From positions 112,008-176,007 of the forward strand of contig NZ_JACJSC010000009.1 in the NCBI RefSeq assembly GCF_014697575.1: 64,000 bases of DNA. The letters are read 5' to 3'. Both the position numbers and the translations under genes were made by a program. The notes below the pieces were generated by a model, which worked only from the letters and a program-made list of their open reading frames with translations, was not told where the DNA came from and did not search any database. Shown here one piece after another: positions 1 through 8,708 of this stretch (the stretch's first letter is position 1; each line of letters begins with the position of its first letter). Source of the DNA: Planktothrix sp. FACHB-1365 (lineage in GTDB: Bacteria; Cyanobacteriota; Cyanobacteriia; Cyanobacteriales; Microcoleaceae).

Positions 1-129
1 TCAAAATTTAACTTAGGATTATTTATTTTTCACTACAGTTGTGTTTGGATTGCTATTTTTATCACCTCTCAAAGTCTAATCAGAATTTTATTCCCCCAAT
101 GGCGTTTTCGGGGAGGACAATGGTTTTAA
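1..129 (+). CDS. C-terminal end of an unidentified protein (5' partial)
   Basis: Reading frame 1 is open from the first base to a TAA at 127-129, giving 42 residues that end in FRGGQWF. The segment begins hydrophobic (a run rich in F, I, W and L) and finishes with a short basic, aromatic tail, so it looks like the last membrane-associated stretch of a larger protein. The start lies outside the window. The gene is convergent with the antiporter gene, 31 bp away. I do not recognise the family. That it is a real gene end is inferred from the open frame only. Confidence 0.45.
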   Translation, partial: SKFNLGLFIFHYSCVWIAIFITSQSLIRILFPQWRFRGGQWF

Positions 130-160
130 GTCAACAGCCAATCGTTAACTGTAAACACCC

Positions 161-2470
161 TTAATTTTTAATGGTTAAATCCTCCTGGGTTTCTTTTAAT
201 ATTTTCAAAGGGGGAATATTAACAGGAATTACTTCTCGTCTAGCTTGGTTTAAATCATGAAAACTACCACATAGTAATAAGCGATCGCCGACTTGCAAAT
301 CTAAATTCCGACTCGGCCAGCGATAAAATTTATCTTCTCGACGTAACGCTTGAACTTGTACCCTAAAACGATTTGCTAAGTCTAATTTAGATAAAGGTTT
401 ACCAATTACGGGGCTATTTTCAGGAATATTTAACCATTGACAAGAAATACTTTCTGCGGGAATTGTCACCTCCCCTTTTGCCAATTGATCTAACGTTTCT
501 AACGCTGCCGTTTCCCCCACAACTAATAATTTATCATCCTTTTCCAAGCGAGTTTGACCATCAGGATAATCAATTTCTTCCCCCGTCAAACGGCGAATTG
601 CCATCACACTAATTCCCGTCATCGGACGAATATTACTTTCTTCTAAAGTCATTCCTGTTAAGGGAGAAGTCGAGGGTAAGGTATACCATTTACTATTCAT
701 TTCTTGAGTGGCGTGCTGTAAATCCCGTGCCACTTCTTGAGGAGATTGTTTAGGACGAAAATCCGAATACTGATGTTGACGAATTTCTTGCATTTCCTGT
801 TTAATTTTATTTTCGGGTAAACCCATTCTTGTTAATAAATGAGTGGATAATTCTAAACTCGCTTCAAACTCAGGTTGTACGACTTCTTTCGCACCCAATT
901 GATACAAAAGCTCAATATCTTTATCCCGATCAGCAATCACAATTACATCTAAATTTGGTGAAAATTCTAAGGATCGTTTTAAGCATAATCGGGTACTCAT
1001 CGGATCAGAAAGCGCGATCGCCATTGAGGTTGCCCGATCCACTCCTGCGGTTTCTAAAACGTGCAAACTCGCCGCATTTCCATATAAATAAGGAATGTTA
1101 TTTTTTCTCAATTCTTGTAGGGCTTGTTCTGATTGATCAATCACAACAACTGAATAATTATGACTTTGTAATAGCCTGACTAAATTTTTCCCGACTCGTC
1201 CATATCCACACACAATAATATGGTTTTGTTGAGGTAATTCTTCAGAAATTTTCTTAATTTTCTGACTTTTTTCTAAAACACTCGACAAATCCCATTTTTC
1301 TTCTAACCAGTCTAATAATTTTGGTGCAAATTGCAAAATAAAAGGGGTAATAATTAATGTCAGGGCTGTGGTTCCCACAATTAATAAATAAATGCGTCGA
1401 GAAACTAAACCTAATCCTTGTCCTGCACTGGCTAAAACAAAGGAAAATTCTCCAATTTGAGCTAATCCTAATCCTGTAATAATTGACGTTCTCCAAGAAT
1501 AGCCAAATAGTTTAACAATCGGAATAATAATCAAAGTTTTTCCGACTACAATCAACACCATCAATCCGATAATTAATTCTAAATGTTGCCAAAGAAATAC
1601 CGGATCAATTAACATTCCCACCGCCACAAAAAATAAAGCTGCAAAAATATCTCGAATCGGTTCCACATAGGTTAAAGTTTGATCTGCATATTCCACTTCA
1701 GAAATCATTAACCCCGCAACAAAGGCTCCCATTTCAATGGAAAAGCCCAAATGTTCTGTTAACAGTGCAATTCCTAAACATAACGCCACAACCCCTAATA
1801 AAAAGAGTTCTCGACTTTCGGTTTGGGCTAAAAATCGTAACAGCCGAGGAATCACCCAAATCCCCGCAATAATAGCCCCTAAAGCAAATAATCCAATTAA
1901 TAAAAGCGAGCGTCCTACGGCTTCAAAAATCACATTACCTTGGGGTTGATTTAAAGCAGGTAACACCGCCAACATTAACCCTAATGCTAAATCCTGTACT
2001 ACCAGAATTCCCAGCATCACCTGACCTTGAGGCGTTGCCATTTCATTGCGTTCCATCAAACATTTGAGGACAACCGCCGTTGAAGACAAAGATAAAATTG
2101 CCCCTAAAAAGATGCCTTGAATCGGAGAAGTATCCCAACCCAAAACTCCCATAGCTAGGGCGGTAATTAATATTGTAAAAACAATTTGTAACCCCCCTCC
2201 TCCTAAACTAATTCCTTGAACTTTCTTTAATTCGGCAAAGGAAAATTCTACCCCCAAGGCAAAGAGAAGAAACGCGACTCCAAATTGAGCCAGGGTTTCC
2301 ACCTGAACTAATTCTTTAATCACCCCTAATCCACTAGGGCCAACAATCATTCCCCCAATCAAATAACCCAGAATTGCGGGTTGTCGGAGTAAAGATGCTA
2401 ACAGTCCTCCAATCGTCGCCGCCGCAAGGACAAGAACTAAATCTACAATTAAGCGAAAATCTTCTGGCAC
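161..2470 (-). CDS. Kef-type cation:proton antiporter with RCK (TrkA-N/TrkA-C) domains
   Basis: The 769-residue protein has an N-terminal block of about a dozen hydrophobic segments (roughly residues 8-390) typical of the CPA2 sodium/proton exchanger family. A soluble part follows with the Rossmann signature GYGRVG at about 421-426 (TrkA-N, nucleotide binding). Two TrkA-C-like regions follow, around 590-675 and 690-755. This order is that of KefB/KefC-like potassium efflux systems of the inner membrane, gated by ligands on the RCK part. A second C-terminal TrkA-C is common in cyanobacterial members. The ion specificity cannot be read from sequence. The gene is divergent from the M23 peptidase gene, with a 129-bp shared upstream region. 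Confidence 0.9.
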   Translation of the reverse strand: MPEDFRLIVDLVLVLAAATIGGLLASLLRQPAILGYLIGGMIVGPSGLGVIKELVQVETLAQFGVAFLLFALGVEFSFAELKKVQGISLGGGGLQIVFTILITALAMGVLGWDTSPIQGIFLGAILSLSSTAVVLKCLMERNEMATPQGQVMLGILVVQDLALGLMLAVLPALNQPQGNVIFEAVGRSLLLIGLFALGAIIAGIWVIPRLLRFLAQTESRELFLLGVVALCLGIALLTEHLGFSIEMGAFVAGLMISEVEYADQTLTYVEPIRDIFAALFFVAVGMLIDPVFLWQHLELIIGLMVLIVVGKTLIIIPIVKLFGYSWRTSIITGLGLAQIGEFSFVLASAGQGLGLVSRRIYLLIVGTTALTLIITPFILQFAPKLLDWLEEKWDLSSVLEKSQKIKKISEELPQQNHIIVCGYGRVGKNLVRLLQSHNYSVVVIDQSEQALQELRKNNIPYLYGNAASLHVLETAGVDRATSMAIALSDPMSTRLCLKRSLEFSPNLDVIVIADRDKDIELLYQLGAKEVVQPEFEASLELSTHLLTRMGLPENKIKQEMQEIRQHQYSDFRPKQSPQEVARDLQHATQEMNSKWYTLPSTSPLTGMTLEESNIRPMTGISVMAIRRLTGEEIDYPDGQTRLEKDDKLLVVGETAALETLDQLAKGEVTIPAESISCQWLNIPENSPVIGKPLSKLDLANRFRVQVQALRREDKFYRWPSRNLDLQVGDRLLLCGSFHDLNQARREVIPVNIPPLKILKETQEDLTIKN

Positions 2471-2497
2471 GGTTTATCTTAGACTAAGTGATTTAAT

Positions 2498-2512
2498 GTA
2501 ACGTTCTGTTAC
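2498..2512. promoter_or_regulatory. Perfect 5-5-5 inverted repeat in a divergent promoter region
   Basis: The sequence GTAAC-GTTCT-GTTAC is a perfect inverted repeat centred in the 129-bp gap between the antiporter (leftward) and the M23 peptidase (rightward). It resembles a dimeric regulator site. It is close to the NtcA pattern GTA-N8-TAC, but the spacing here is nine, so NtcA is not supported. Function is inference. Confidence 0.25.
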
Positions 2513-2599
2513 TTATTCTAAGGATACAAAAATTGTCAACATTCCGACATCAGCCCTAAAATTTTACAGGGATGACCCATCAATATTGGAGAGAGCAAG

Positions 2600-3469
2600 A
2601 TGAGACTGAAAGTGCGTCGGGGGATCAAGTCGTTAATGTTAAGCCTAATCACGGTTGCAGTCGTTCTGGCCCTTCCAGGATTCGCGGCCCAGGTACGAGT
2701 GAATCCCTCCTCTCCTGAGTTGGGAAATACCCTGTCTGTGGTCTTGGAGTCTGCTGGTTCACCGAACCCACCCACGGTGAGTTGGCAGGGGAAAACCTAT
2801 CCCATGTTTGCCATTGGCCCGAACCGAATGCGGGCTTTATTACCCACCACGCCTTTAGATCAGCCGGGAACCAAATCCCTACAAGTTAATGATGGAACAC
2901 AGGTACAGAATTTAACCGTACAACTACGCGATCGCGATTTTCCCACCCAATCAATTTGGCTACCCCCGGATAAAGAAGAGCTTCAGGGAACCGATCACGA
3001 ATTTGATCGGGTGGATGCGTTTAAGGCCCTTGTCACCCCGGAAAAATACTGGAAAGGGCCTTTTTTACGACCGAATTCCGGTGAAATTACCACGATTTAT
3101 GGGGTACGTCGTTATTACAATGGGGATTTTGCTGAGGACTATTATCATCGAGGGGTAGATTATGCGGGAGCCATGGGTTCCCCAGTGATTGCCCCGGCTG
3201 CTGGACGAATCGCCCTGGTGGGACGGGAATCAGAAGGATTTCAGATTCATGGCAATGTGATTGGTTTGGATCATGGTCAAGGGGTGGGGAGTATTTTGAT
3301 GCACCTCAGCCGGATTGATGTCAAAGAGGGGGATTTTGTCCAAGCGGGTCAAGTGATTGGGGCGGTGGGCTCATCCGGGGCTTCTACAGGGCCTCATCTC
3401 CATTGGGGACTTTATGTACAGGGTCAATCTGTTGATCCGGTTCCCTGGCGTTATACAGCGATTGATTGA
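2600..3469 (+). CDS. Exported M23-family (LytM) metallopeptidase
   Basis: The 289-residue protein starts with a basic n-region and a hydrophobic stretch ending near AA at about 29-30, a plausible signal peptide, so it should act in the periplasm on peptidoglycan. The C-terminal half holds the M23 zinc site: H183-x3-D187 in YHRGVDYAG and the HLHW motif at 266-269. These match the HxxxD and HxH ligands of active LytM enzymes. The N-terminal half (about 31-110) looks like a beta-rich binding domain. No LysM repeat is seen. The start is supported by a GAGAG run about 5 nt upstream. It is likely a cell-wall hydrolase; the exact bond cleaved is unknown. Confidence 0.88.
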   Translation: MRLKVRRGIKSLMLSLITVAVVLALPGFAAQVRVNPSSPELGNTLSVVLESAGSPNPPTVSWQGKTYPMFAIGPNRMRALLPTTPLDQPGTKSLQVNDGTQVQNLTVQLRDRDFPTQSIWLPPDKEELQGTDHEFDRVDAFKALVTPEKYWKGPFLRPNSGEITTIYGVRRYYNGDFAEDYYHRGVDYAGAMGSPVIAPAAGRIALVGRESEGFQIHGNVIGLDHGQGVGSILMHLSRIDVKEGDFVQAGQVIGAVGSSGASTGPHLHWGLYVQGQSVDPVPWRYTAID

Positions 3470-3664
3470 ATTTGTATTTTCCCGGAGTCATCCTGTTAAT
3501 TCCCATCCCCTTGCCAATGGTATGCTAGAAGAAGTAGCCATAGTCTGAATATGATATTCTTAGCGAATATTAAAAAAACAAAACCCTAGATTATGGCTCG
3601 GTTCAACCTAATTCCCGGAGTATGTTAATTTCTATTTTTAGGGAATATTTAGCTTCTTCCGCAA

Positions 3665-4548
3665 CGAGTGCCCCACGTCTGACCCGTTAGGGCAGCGTGG
3701 GATGAATTGCGGTCAGGGACTAGAATGTTCAATAATTGGTTATAATTAAAAAAAGGAGGTGATTTAAAGTGCTGAAGGCAACAAAGGTTAGACTGTACCC
3801 AACACCCGAACAAGAATTAGCAATTGACGTTAAACAGTCGGGAAATAAGATTATTGGAATTGATCTCGGTTTAAAAGATTTTGCAATTGCCCATGATGGA
3901 AAAACTGTTACTAAATATGCTAACCCCAAACATTTAAACTGTCAGCAGAAAAATCTAGCCCGAAAACAGAAAAAACTCTCTCGAAAAACTAAATGTAGTA
4001 AATCGAGAGAGAAATTCAGAAAACTTATCGCTAAGGTTCATGATAAAATAGCCAACTCCCGCCAAGATTTCTTGCATAAGTTATCAAGAAAATTGGTCAA
4101 CGAAAGTCATGTGATTGTCGTTGAAAATCTCAACGTCAAGGGGATGGTTAAAAACCGGAAGCTATCAAAAGCAATATCTGATGTGGGATGGGGAAAATGT
4201 GTCAATTTTATTGACTATAAGTTGAAACAAAAAGGTGGTGAACTTATAGAAATTGATTGGTTTTTCCCCAGTTCCAAAACCTGTTCGAGTTGCGGTCATA
4301 TCCTAAGTGAGTTATCTCTTGATGTTAGAGAATGGGATTGTCCAAATTGCCATACTCACCATGACCGCGATGAAAACGCTGCACTGAACATCAGAACAGA
4401 AGGAATCAGGATATTAACTGAAGGCGGAGGGAACCCCGTCTTTGCCGATGGAGGCTGTGTAAGACCGGATAACCACAAGGTGAAAGGGCATCGGTCTGTG
4501 AATTCGGAAGCCTACACCGACCCGATTAGGGCGGTGTAGGTAGTTCAC
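3665..4548 (+). mobile_element. IS200/IS605-type element (tnpB-only, IS1341-like), internally deleted
   Basis: A hairpin at 3672-3701 (outer stem CCCACG/CGTGGG, inner CTG and CCC pairs, loop GTTA) precedes the tnpB gene. A second hairpin at 4511-4540 (stem CCTACACCG/CGGTGTAGG) follows and is directly succeeded by TAGTTCAC, a typical right end of this family. Both loops share an ACCCG-TTAGGG-like core. The tnpB stop codon lies inside the right hairpin, as is usual. No tnpA is present, so movement would need a transposase supplied from elsewhere. The left boundary is approximate. No HIP1 octamer is seen in the element. The region 4390-4548 would correspond to the omega-RNA of full elements. Confidence 0.75.
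3769..4539 (+). CDS. tnpB: TnpB RNA-guided nuclease homologue with in-frame internal deletion
   Basis: It starts at GTG behind a strong AAAGGAGGTG ribosome site. Residues 1-19 match a normal TnpB start (MLKATKVRLYPTPEQE), but residue 20 jumps directly to the segment just before RuvC-I. About 130-150 residues (the WED/REC part) are therefore missing and the protein is 256 residues instead of about 400. All catalytic parts remain: IDLG (RuvC-I), VVENL (RuvC-II), the CxxC...CxxC zinc ribbon (about 169-191) and HDRDENAALNI (RuvC-III). Without the recognition lobe it should not work as a guided nuclease. It is probably a decaying transposon gene, yet its frame is fully open. Confidence 0.85.
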   Translation: MLKATKVRLYPTPEQELAIDVKQSGNKIIGIDLGLKDFAIAHDGKTVTKYANPKHLNCQQKNLARKQKKLSRKTKCSKSREKFRKLIAKVHDKIANSRQDFLHKLSRKLVNESHVIVVENLNVKGMVKNRKLSKAISDVGWGKCVNFIDYKLKQKGGELIEIDWFFPSSKTCSSCGHILSELSLDVREWDCPNCHTHHDRDENAALNIRTEGIRILTEGGGNPVFADGGCVRPDNHKVKGHRSVNSEAYTDPIRAV

Positions 4549-4590
4549 GCCAGAGCAGTTAAACATAATGATGCGAAGTGTAAAAGCATT

Positions 4591-5181
4591 ATGAGTATTG
4601 AAAAGATTGTTGAGCAAGCATTGCAAGATGGTTATCTAACCCCCTCGATGGAGGCAGAGGTTGGACGAATTTGTAATACCGCCTCAGAACTGTCTATTGA
4701 AGAATATATGGCTCTGGATCGGTTGATGGGAGCCTTGTTAACGGGTGAAGTCGTCGTTTTACCTCGGAAACAATTTATTAATGTCATGGAGGAATTAGTC
4801 CTGAGTGAAGCGATCGCTCGGGTTGCAGAAATTGAAGAAAATAGTGAGCAAAGCTTAGATGTGGGGGATATTGCTGCCTATGCGTTAAATCGTCTTCCTC
4901 CCCTCTATGCCACAACGGAAGAAGGTGCCCAATATCAACGCTCAAGAGCCAAAGAAGAACTCCAAGTGCTGATTGCCAATCAGGTTAAAGAAGCGATTGA
5001 GCGTAACTTAAACCGTGCGGCTCAAAATCAAACGGTTCTCGGTAAATCGACAGGGGATGCCGTATTATCTCAAGTCAGTTCCCTATTACAGACCTATGCC
5101 CAAAACTATGACCCGACCTCTAACATAACCTCTAAACCGATTAACACCTCGTCAGTTCATGAAATCGGTCAGGATTATTGA
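4591..5181 (+). CDS. ComFB-like late competence family protein
   Basis: The 196-residue soluble protein contains a ComFB-type region around residues 85-145, recognised by the segment DIAAYALNRLPPLYATT followed by a helical stretch. In cyanobacteria such proteins occur near competence or signalling genes, and some ComFB proteins have been reported to bind cyclic dinucleotides; this is family knowledge, not visible here. The N-terminal half is helical and acidic. The C-terminal 35 residues are rich in S, T and N and probably disordered. The IS right end lies only 42 bp upstream, so the original promoter may have been moved or replaced. Confidence 0.75.
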   Translation: MSIEKIVEQALQDGYLTPSMEAEVGRICNTASELSIEEYMALDRLMGALLTGEVVVLPRKQFINVMEELVLSEAIARVAEIEENSEQSLDVGDIAAYALNRLPPLYATTEEGAQYQRSRAKEELQVLIANQVKEAIERNLNRAAQNQTVLGKSTGDAVLSQVSSLLQTYAQNYDPTSNITSKPINTSSVHEIGQDY

Positions 5182-5190
5182 GTTGGGGAT

Positions 5191-5242
5191 AGGTTCAGAT
5201 CAATCAGGGTTGCGGATGGACAACTTTGATTAACCTGAACCT
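5191..5242. terminator. Candidate bidirectional terminator between convergent genes
   Basis: Two 16-nt arms (starting AGGTTCAG and ending CTGAACCT) match as inverted repeats at 14 of 16 positions, with a 20-nt loop. They lie in the gap between the rightward comFB-like gene and the leftward thf1. No clear T-tract is present, so termination is inferred from position and symmetry. Confidence 0.4.
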
Positions 5243-5290
5243 CTCATAACTCCTGATTGAGAGATGTTAATGGGGAACTTTTGGCTGCGT

Positions 5291-5977
5291 TTAATTTAAG
5301 CCAACCGCTTCATTAGCTCGTTGTTCCCGTTTCTTCCGTTCGGCTTGGGTCATTTCTTCAATCATGATGCGGGCTTGCGCCACTTTTTCAAGATTGCTGC
5401 GATAGAGATCTAAATCCTTGATCAGTTTATCTTGAGGCAAGTGTAACGCTTCAGCCAGTTGAGTTAAGATTTGTTCTCCTGTAGCTTTGTCATGAATTCC
5501 ATGGGGATCAGCCACCTCTAACAAGGTAAATAAACCAATGGCATACAAACGACTGTATTTCCATTTGGGGTTAGTTGCGACGCTTCGGAAATATCCTAGC
5601 AACTCAGTCTCCGCAACTTGATCAGGAGAAGCCTTTAAATTAACAATTAAATCTTTAACCGATAGAGTTTTGGCTAATTCTGTTAAGTGTTGAGCATCAC
5701 CCCGATATTTTTGCGGGTCATCTTGTTCTGCTTTGATCAGCGCATTAAAAATCGAGTCTTGATCGGATGATGGTTGATACCCTTGCATAAAGCGATCAAA
5801 AGCTGTTACAACACCCAACGCATAAATGGGGTCATAGCTAAAGTCAACATTGACCGAGAGCAAGTGCATTTCCACCATCAACTCCTCGACCACACGACGA
5901 TAGATGGAATTGATCGGGCGAGTGTGTAGACTATAAAAAGTACGCTTTGTATCTGAAACCGTGCGGATGTTGTTCAC
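5291..5977 (-). CDS. thf1: Thf1/Psb29, thylakoid formation and photosystem II biogenesis protein
   Basis: The 228-residue protein begins with the conserved MNNIRTVSDTKRTFYSLHTR segment of the Thf1/Psb29 family and continues with the conserved region around DFSYDPIYALGVVTAFDRFM. The protein is all-helical with a charged C-terminal coiled coil (about 190-220). In cyanobacteria Thf1 co-purifies with photosystem II and helps maintain it with FtsH proteases. Length fits the family (about 220-240). The gene stands alone, convergent with the comFB-like gene and divergent from the CpcT-like gene. Confidence 0.95.
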   Translation of the reverse strand: MNNIRTVSDTKRTFYSLHTRPINSIYRRVVEELMVEMHLLSVNVDFSYDPIYALGVVTAFDRFMQGYQPSSDQDSIFNALIKAEQDDPQKYRGDAQHLTELAKTLSVKDLIVNLKASPDQVAETELLGYFRSVATNPKWKYSRLYAIGLFTLLEVADPHGIHDKATGEQILTQLAEALHLPQDKLIKDLDLYRSNLEKVAQARIMIEEMTQAERKKREQRANEAVGLN

Positions 5978-6071
5978 AAGCCAATCTTAAAAGGGACTAA
6001 ATACTATTTTAATTTTTTTGGGTTCAGGATTTTGAATCCTAGCAATTAAACAATCACAACGGAAACAACCA

Positions 6072-6698
6072 ATGGTAATATCCCCTGAACTCAGAGCTTT
6101 AGCGGAATATATGGCGGGAGAGTTTAATAATCAAGCCCAAGCCTTGGCTGACCCGGTTTGGTATGTCCATTTACACCTCTGGCATCGTCCAGTTCCCCTG
6201 AATCTATTTTCCGAACCCAGCTTGATCCTCTTTGCTGAACAAGCTAATATTGTTAACCTGAATCAACCCTATCGTCCTCGGTTTATTCAGTTACGCCCCT
6301 CCCTTAATCCTGAGTTCCCTTTAGAGGCTCAATATTATATGCCTCAAAATATTTCTCAGGTGCAAGGTGCTGGACAAGATCCAGAACGGTTACAACATCT
6401 TACCCCAGAGGATTTAAAACTTTTGCCCGGTTGTACCTTAAATATTACTTATCAAGTCTTAAGCCCTAATCATTATCGATTCAAAGCCATACCTCCAAAA
6501 GACCAAATCTGTTGCTTTAGTTATCAAAACAAAACCTATCAAGTTGAATTGGGTTTTGAAGCCACCCCCGATGAATTTTTCAGTTATGACAAAGGAATTG
6601 ACCCTAGCACTGGAAAACCATTGTGGGGCGCGATGTTAGGGCCATTTCAATTCCAAAAACAATCTTGTTTTGCCTCGTTACTGCCTAATGACCTTTAA
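6072..6698 (+). CDS. CpcT/CpeT-family phycobiliprotein bilin lyase
   Basis: The 208-residue protein has the CpcT/CpeT fold signature: an N-terminal helix with LAEYMAGEFNNQAQA, the segment WYVHLHLWHRPVP, and the C-terminal part with DEFFSYDKGIDPSTGKPLWGA. Members attach phycocyanobilin or phycoerythrobilin to a beta-subunit cysteine (Cys-153/155) of phycocyanin or phycoerythrin. No phycobiliprotein gene is nearby, so the substrate subunit (CpcT versus CpeT) cannot be decided. The gene is divergent from thf1 across a 94-bp gap. A hairpin that may stop transcription follows at 6742-6765. Confidence 0.85.
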   Translation: MVISPELRALAEYMAGEFNNQAQALADPVWYVHLHLWHRPVPLNLFSEPSLILFAEQANIVNLNQPYRPRFIQLRPSLNPEFPLEAQYYMPQNISQVQGAGQDPERLQHLTPEDLKLLPGCTLNITYQVLSPNHYRFKAIPPKDQICCFSYQNKTYQVELGFEATPDEFFSYDKGIDPSTGKPLWGAMLGPFQFQKQSCFASLLPNDL

Positions 6699-6741
6699 TC
6701 TCAACCTAAACTGAAAATTTGTTCAGATTAGGCTTCTGCTG

Positions 6742-6765
6742 AGAGACGTACAGAAGTACGCCTCT
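6742..6765 (+). terminator. Hairpin after the CpcT-like gene
   Basis: Arms AGAGACGTAC and GTACGCCTCT pair over nine of ten positions around an AGAA loop and are followed by TGTTTTG. It lies 44 bp after the lyase stop codon. The AGAGACG start resembles the repeat at 42298-42369, so it may be a repeat element used as a terminator. Confidence 0.5.
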
Positions 6766-6869
6766 TGTTTTGACAGAAAGCCAAGTCGGGTTAGCGTGCC
6801 GTGATCTGATTTCCACTGGCTCTTTTCAGGGGGCGACAAGAGAGATAGAAAGATTACTGGATAAGCTTG

Positions 6870-7304
6870 CTATTTTTCTGTGGGTTTATGGGTCTCTAAC
6901 CCTCCCCGGCCCTGTCTGGGTTGGGGGCGATTGTCCCCCCCTGAACTTTCTCTTACCCCACCTTCAAGGGCTTCATCTTCCGTCTCAAAAATTTCAAAGA
7001 CAGAATCCATCATGGTCACCTCAAATACCAGTTTGGCTTCTGGATGAACATTACAAATTCGGAAGCTACCCTTCACTTTGTCAGCATCTCGCATTCCAGC
7101 AACCAGTGAAGTCAGACCCGAACTATCAATAAAGTTCACTTGACCTAGATTTACTACGACATGGCGACTCAATTTAGATATACATTCCTGCAACTTGAGG
7201 CGGAATTGCCAAGCTGTTGTGATGTCTAGGCGCCCTGTTGGTGCTAAGACAATGACCTTTGTACCATCCTGGGTCGTATGTTCTTTTTGATCGATATGAA
7301 TCAC
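6870..7304 (-). CDS. STAS-domain protein (anti-sigma factor antagonist type)
   Basis: Residues 10-115 form a STAS domain: beta strand with GRLDITTA, then VVVNLGQVNFIDSSGLTSL carrying the usual phosphorylatable serine at 61 or 62. Such proteins take part in partner-switching with anti-sigma or phosphatase/kinase partners in the cytosol. The last 25 residues are low complexity, rich in G, R, Q and P, and not part of the fold. The gene sits 59 bp downstream of hemF on the same strand order (hemF is upstream in coordinate, transcribed first), so co-transcription is possible. No kinase or phosphatase partner is adjacent. Confidence 0.85.
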   Translation of the reverse strand: MIHIDQKEHTTQDGTKVIVLAPTGRLDITTAWQFRLKLQECISKLSRHVVVNLGQVNFIDSSGLTSLVAGMRDADKVKGSFRICNVHPEAKLVFEVTMMDSVFEIFETEDEALEGGVRESSGGDNRPQPRQGRGGLETHKPTEK

Positions 7305-7363
7305 TGACCGTCCCCTCGGAATTTTTGATATTGCGTTGGTTGCTTATCTGACAGTAGTTTAAC

Positions 7364-8407
7364 TTAGACCTGTGAGTTGGGAGCAGTCCAGTTCGCCCAA
7401 TCTTGAGGCTTCAAGAATGTCTCATACAGTTCTGCTTCTGGGGTTCCAGGTTCTGGCTGATAGCCATATTCCCATCGTACCAAAGGCGGTAAAGACATGA
7501 GAATGGACTCGGTGCGACCATTGGTTTGTAATCCAAAAATCGTTCCTCGATCATAAACCAAGTTGAATTCCACATATCGACCTCGCCGATATAATTGGAA
7601 CTGTCGTTCTCGATCTCCGTATTCATGAGAACGCCGCCGTTCTACAATCGGCCCATAAGCAGGTAGAAAAACTTGTCCACAGTCTTGAATAAAACTGAAC
7701 AAAGATTCCCAATCTCTCGAATCTGGGGTTCCCACTTCATTACTATACAAGGCTGCTGTTCCTTTCGGATCAGGGCCTTTATAAAGTTGACTTTGGGGAT
7801 CTTGATAGTCAAAAAAGATGCCCCCTATCCCTCGCGTTTCTTGGCGATGTTTCAAATAGAAATATTCATCACACCAACGTTTGAATACAGGATAATACTC
7901 TTGATGGTGGCGATCGCAAGCTTGTTTTAAGGTTTGATGAAAATGGTGAGCATCTTCAGCAAAGGGATAATAGGGCGTTAAATCAGCACCGCCTCCAAAC
8001 CACCACACAGGCCCCGCTTCAAAATAGCGATAATTAAGGTGTACCGTTGGAATATAGGGATTGCGGGGATGCAGTACCATTGAGGTTCCTGTGGCATAAA
8101 ATCCCTGTCCGGCTGCCTCTGGGCGTTGTGCCAGAATCGAAGGAGGCAATGTTTCGCCCCAAACTTCGGAGAAATTCACTCCCCCTTGTTCAAACACATC
8201 CCCATCGCTGATTACACGAGTCCGACCGCCACCGCCTTCTGGACGATCCCAAGCGTCCTCTCTAAATTTGCCAAGGCCATCGAGTTTTTCTAAGCCTTGA
8301 CAAATTTCATCCTGGATTTGTTTCATAAACTCACTGACACGGGTTTTGGAGTCAGTCGGAGGGGTCAACTGGGGCGTAGTAATTTCCGATACCTGAGAAG
8401 CTGTCAT
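7364..8407 (-). CDS. hemF: Oxygen-dependent coproporphyrinogen III oxidase
   Basis: The 347-residue protein converts coproporphyrinogen III to protoporphyrinogen IX in heme and chlorophyll synthesis. It shows the family signature at about 123-149, running from HLNYRYFE through [18 protein letters not shown]. Other conserved parts are [15 protein letters not shown] near the N-terminus and [16 protein letters not shown] near the C-terminus. Length fits the family. The first 22 residues are a variable extension. The STAS gene follows. It is divergent from the mrp-family gene over 301 bp. The enzyme needs oxygen; cyanobacteria usually also carry HemN for low oxygen, which is not seen here. Confidence 0.96.
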   Translation of the reverse strand: MTASQVSEITTPQLTPPTDSKTRVSEFMKQIQDEICQGLEKLDGLGKFREDAWDRPEGGGGRTRVISDGDVFEQGGVNFSEVWGETLPPSILAQRPEAAGQGFYATGTSMVLHPRNPYIPTVHLNYRYFEAGPVWWFGGGADLTPYYPFAEDAHHFHQTLKQACDRHHQEYYPVFKRWCDEYFYLKHRQETRGIGGIFFDYQDPQSQLYKGPDPKGTAALYSNEVGTPDSRDWESLFSFIQDCGQVFLPAYGPIVERRRSHEYGDRERQFQLYRRGRYVEFNLVYDRGTIFGLQTNGRTESILMSLPPLVRWEYGYQPEPGTPEAELYETFLKPQDWANWTAPNSQV

Positions 8408-8708
8408 AATTTTTTTTTAACCTATCTGGTTTGGCGAACCATTTGTTTTAATCTCGCCAAGCGTTATGATCATGTCTATATTGTGTCCCTGGAGTCAAGT
8501 GGCTAATGGCTGCTTCTGTCCTAAAATCCTGAGACTGTAAATCTTCTTTACTTTAATTTGAAGTTAGCTTAAGCCTTTTTAAGACTTATTATCAAAATAT
8601 GAAGAGCCGTTAAATTGCCGAATTCTTGAATAATAGACGTGGGATAGACTCTCTACTCCCGACAATAGCCATTTATTCATCGCTTAAACTGGAAACACCT
8701 GATTCAAT
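8408..8708. other. Divergent intergenic region hemF / mrp-family gene
   Basis: These 301 bp must hold promoters for both hemF (leftward) and the Mrp-type ATPase gene (rightward). The stretch is AT-rich. I see no clear operator, riboswitch or small gene in it. A weak GGAAA lies upstream of the rightward start. Confidence 0.4.

Noticed and set aside
829..1179. Rightward 116-codon frame opposite the antiporter gene
   Set aside because: It lies wholly inside a clear conserved gene on the other strand, has no ribosome site and no family resemblance.
6770..7132. Rightward 120-codon frame starting TTG after the CpcT-like gene
   Set aside because: Most of it is antisense to the STAS gene and its start has no support.
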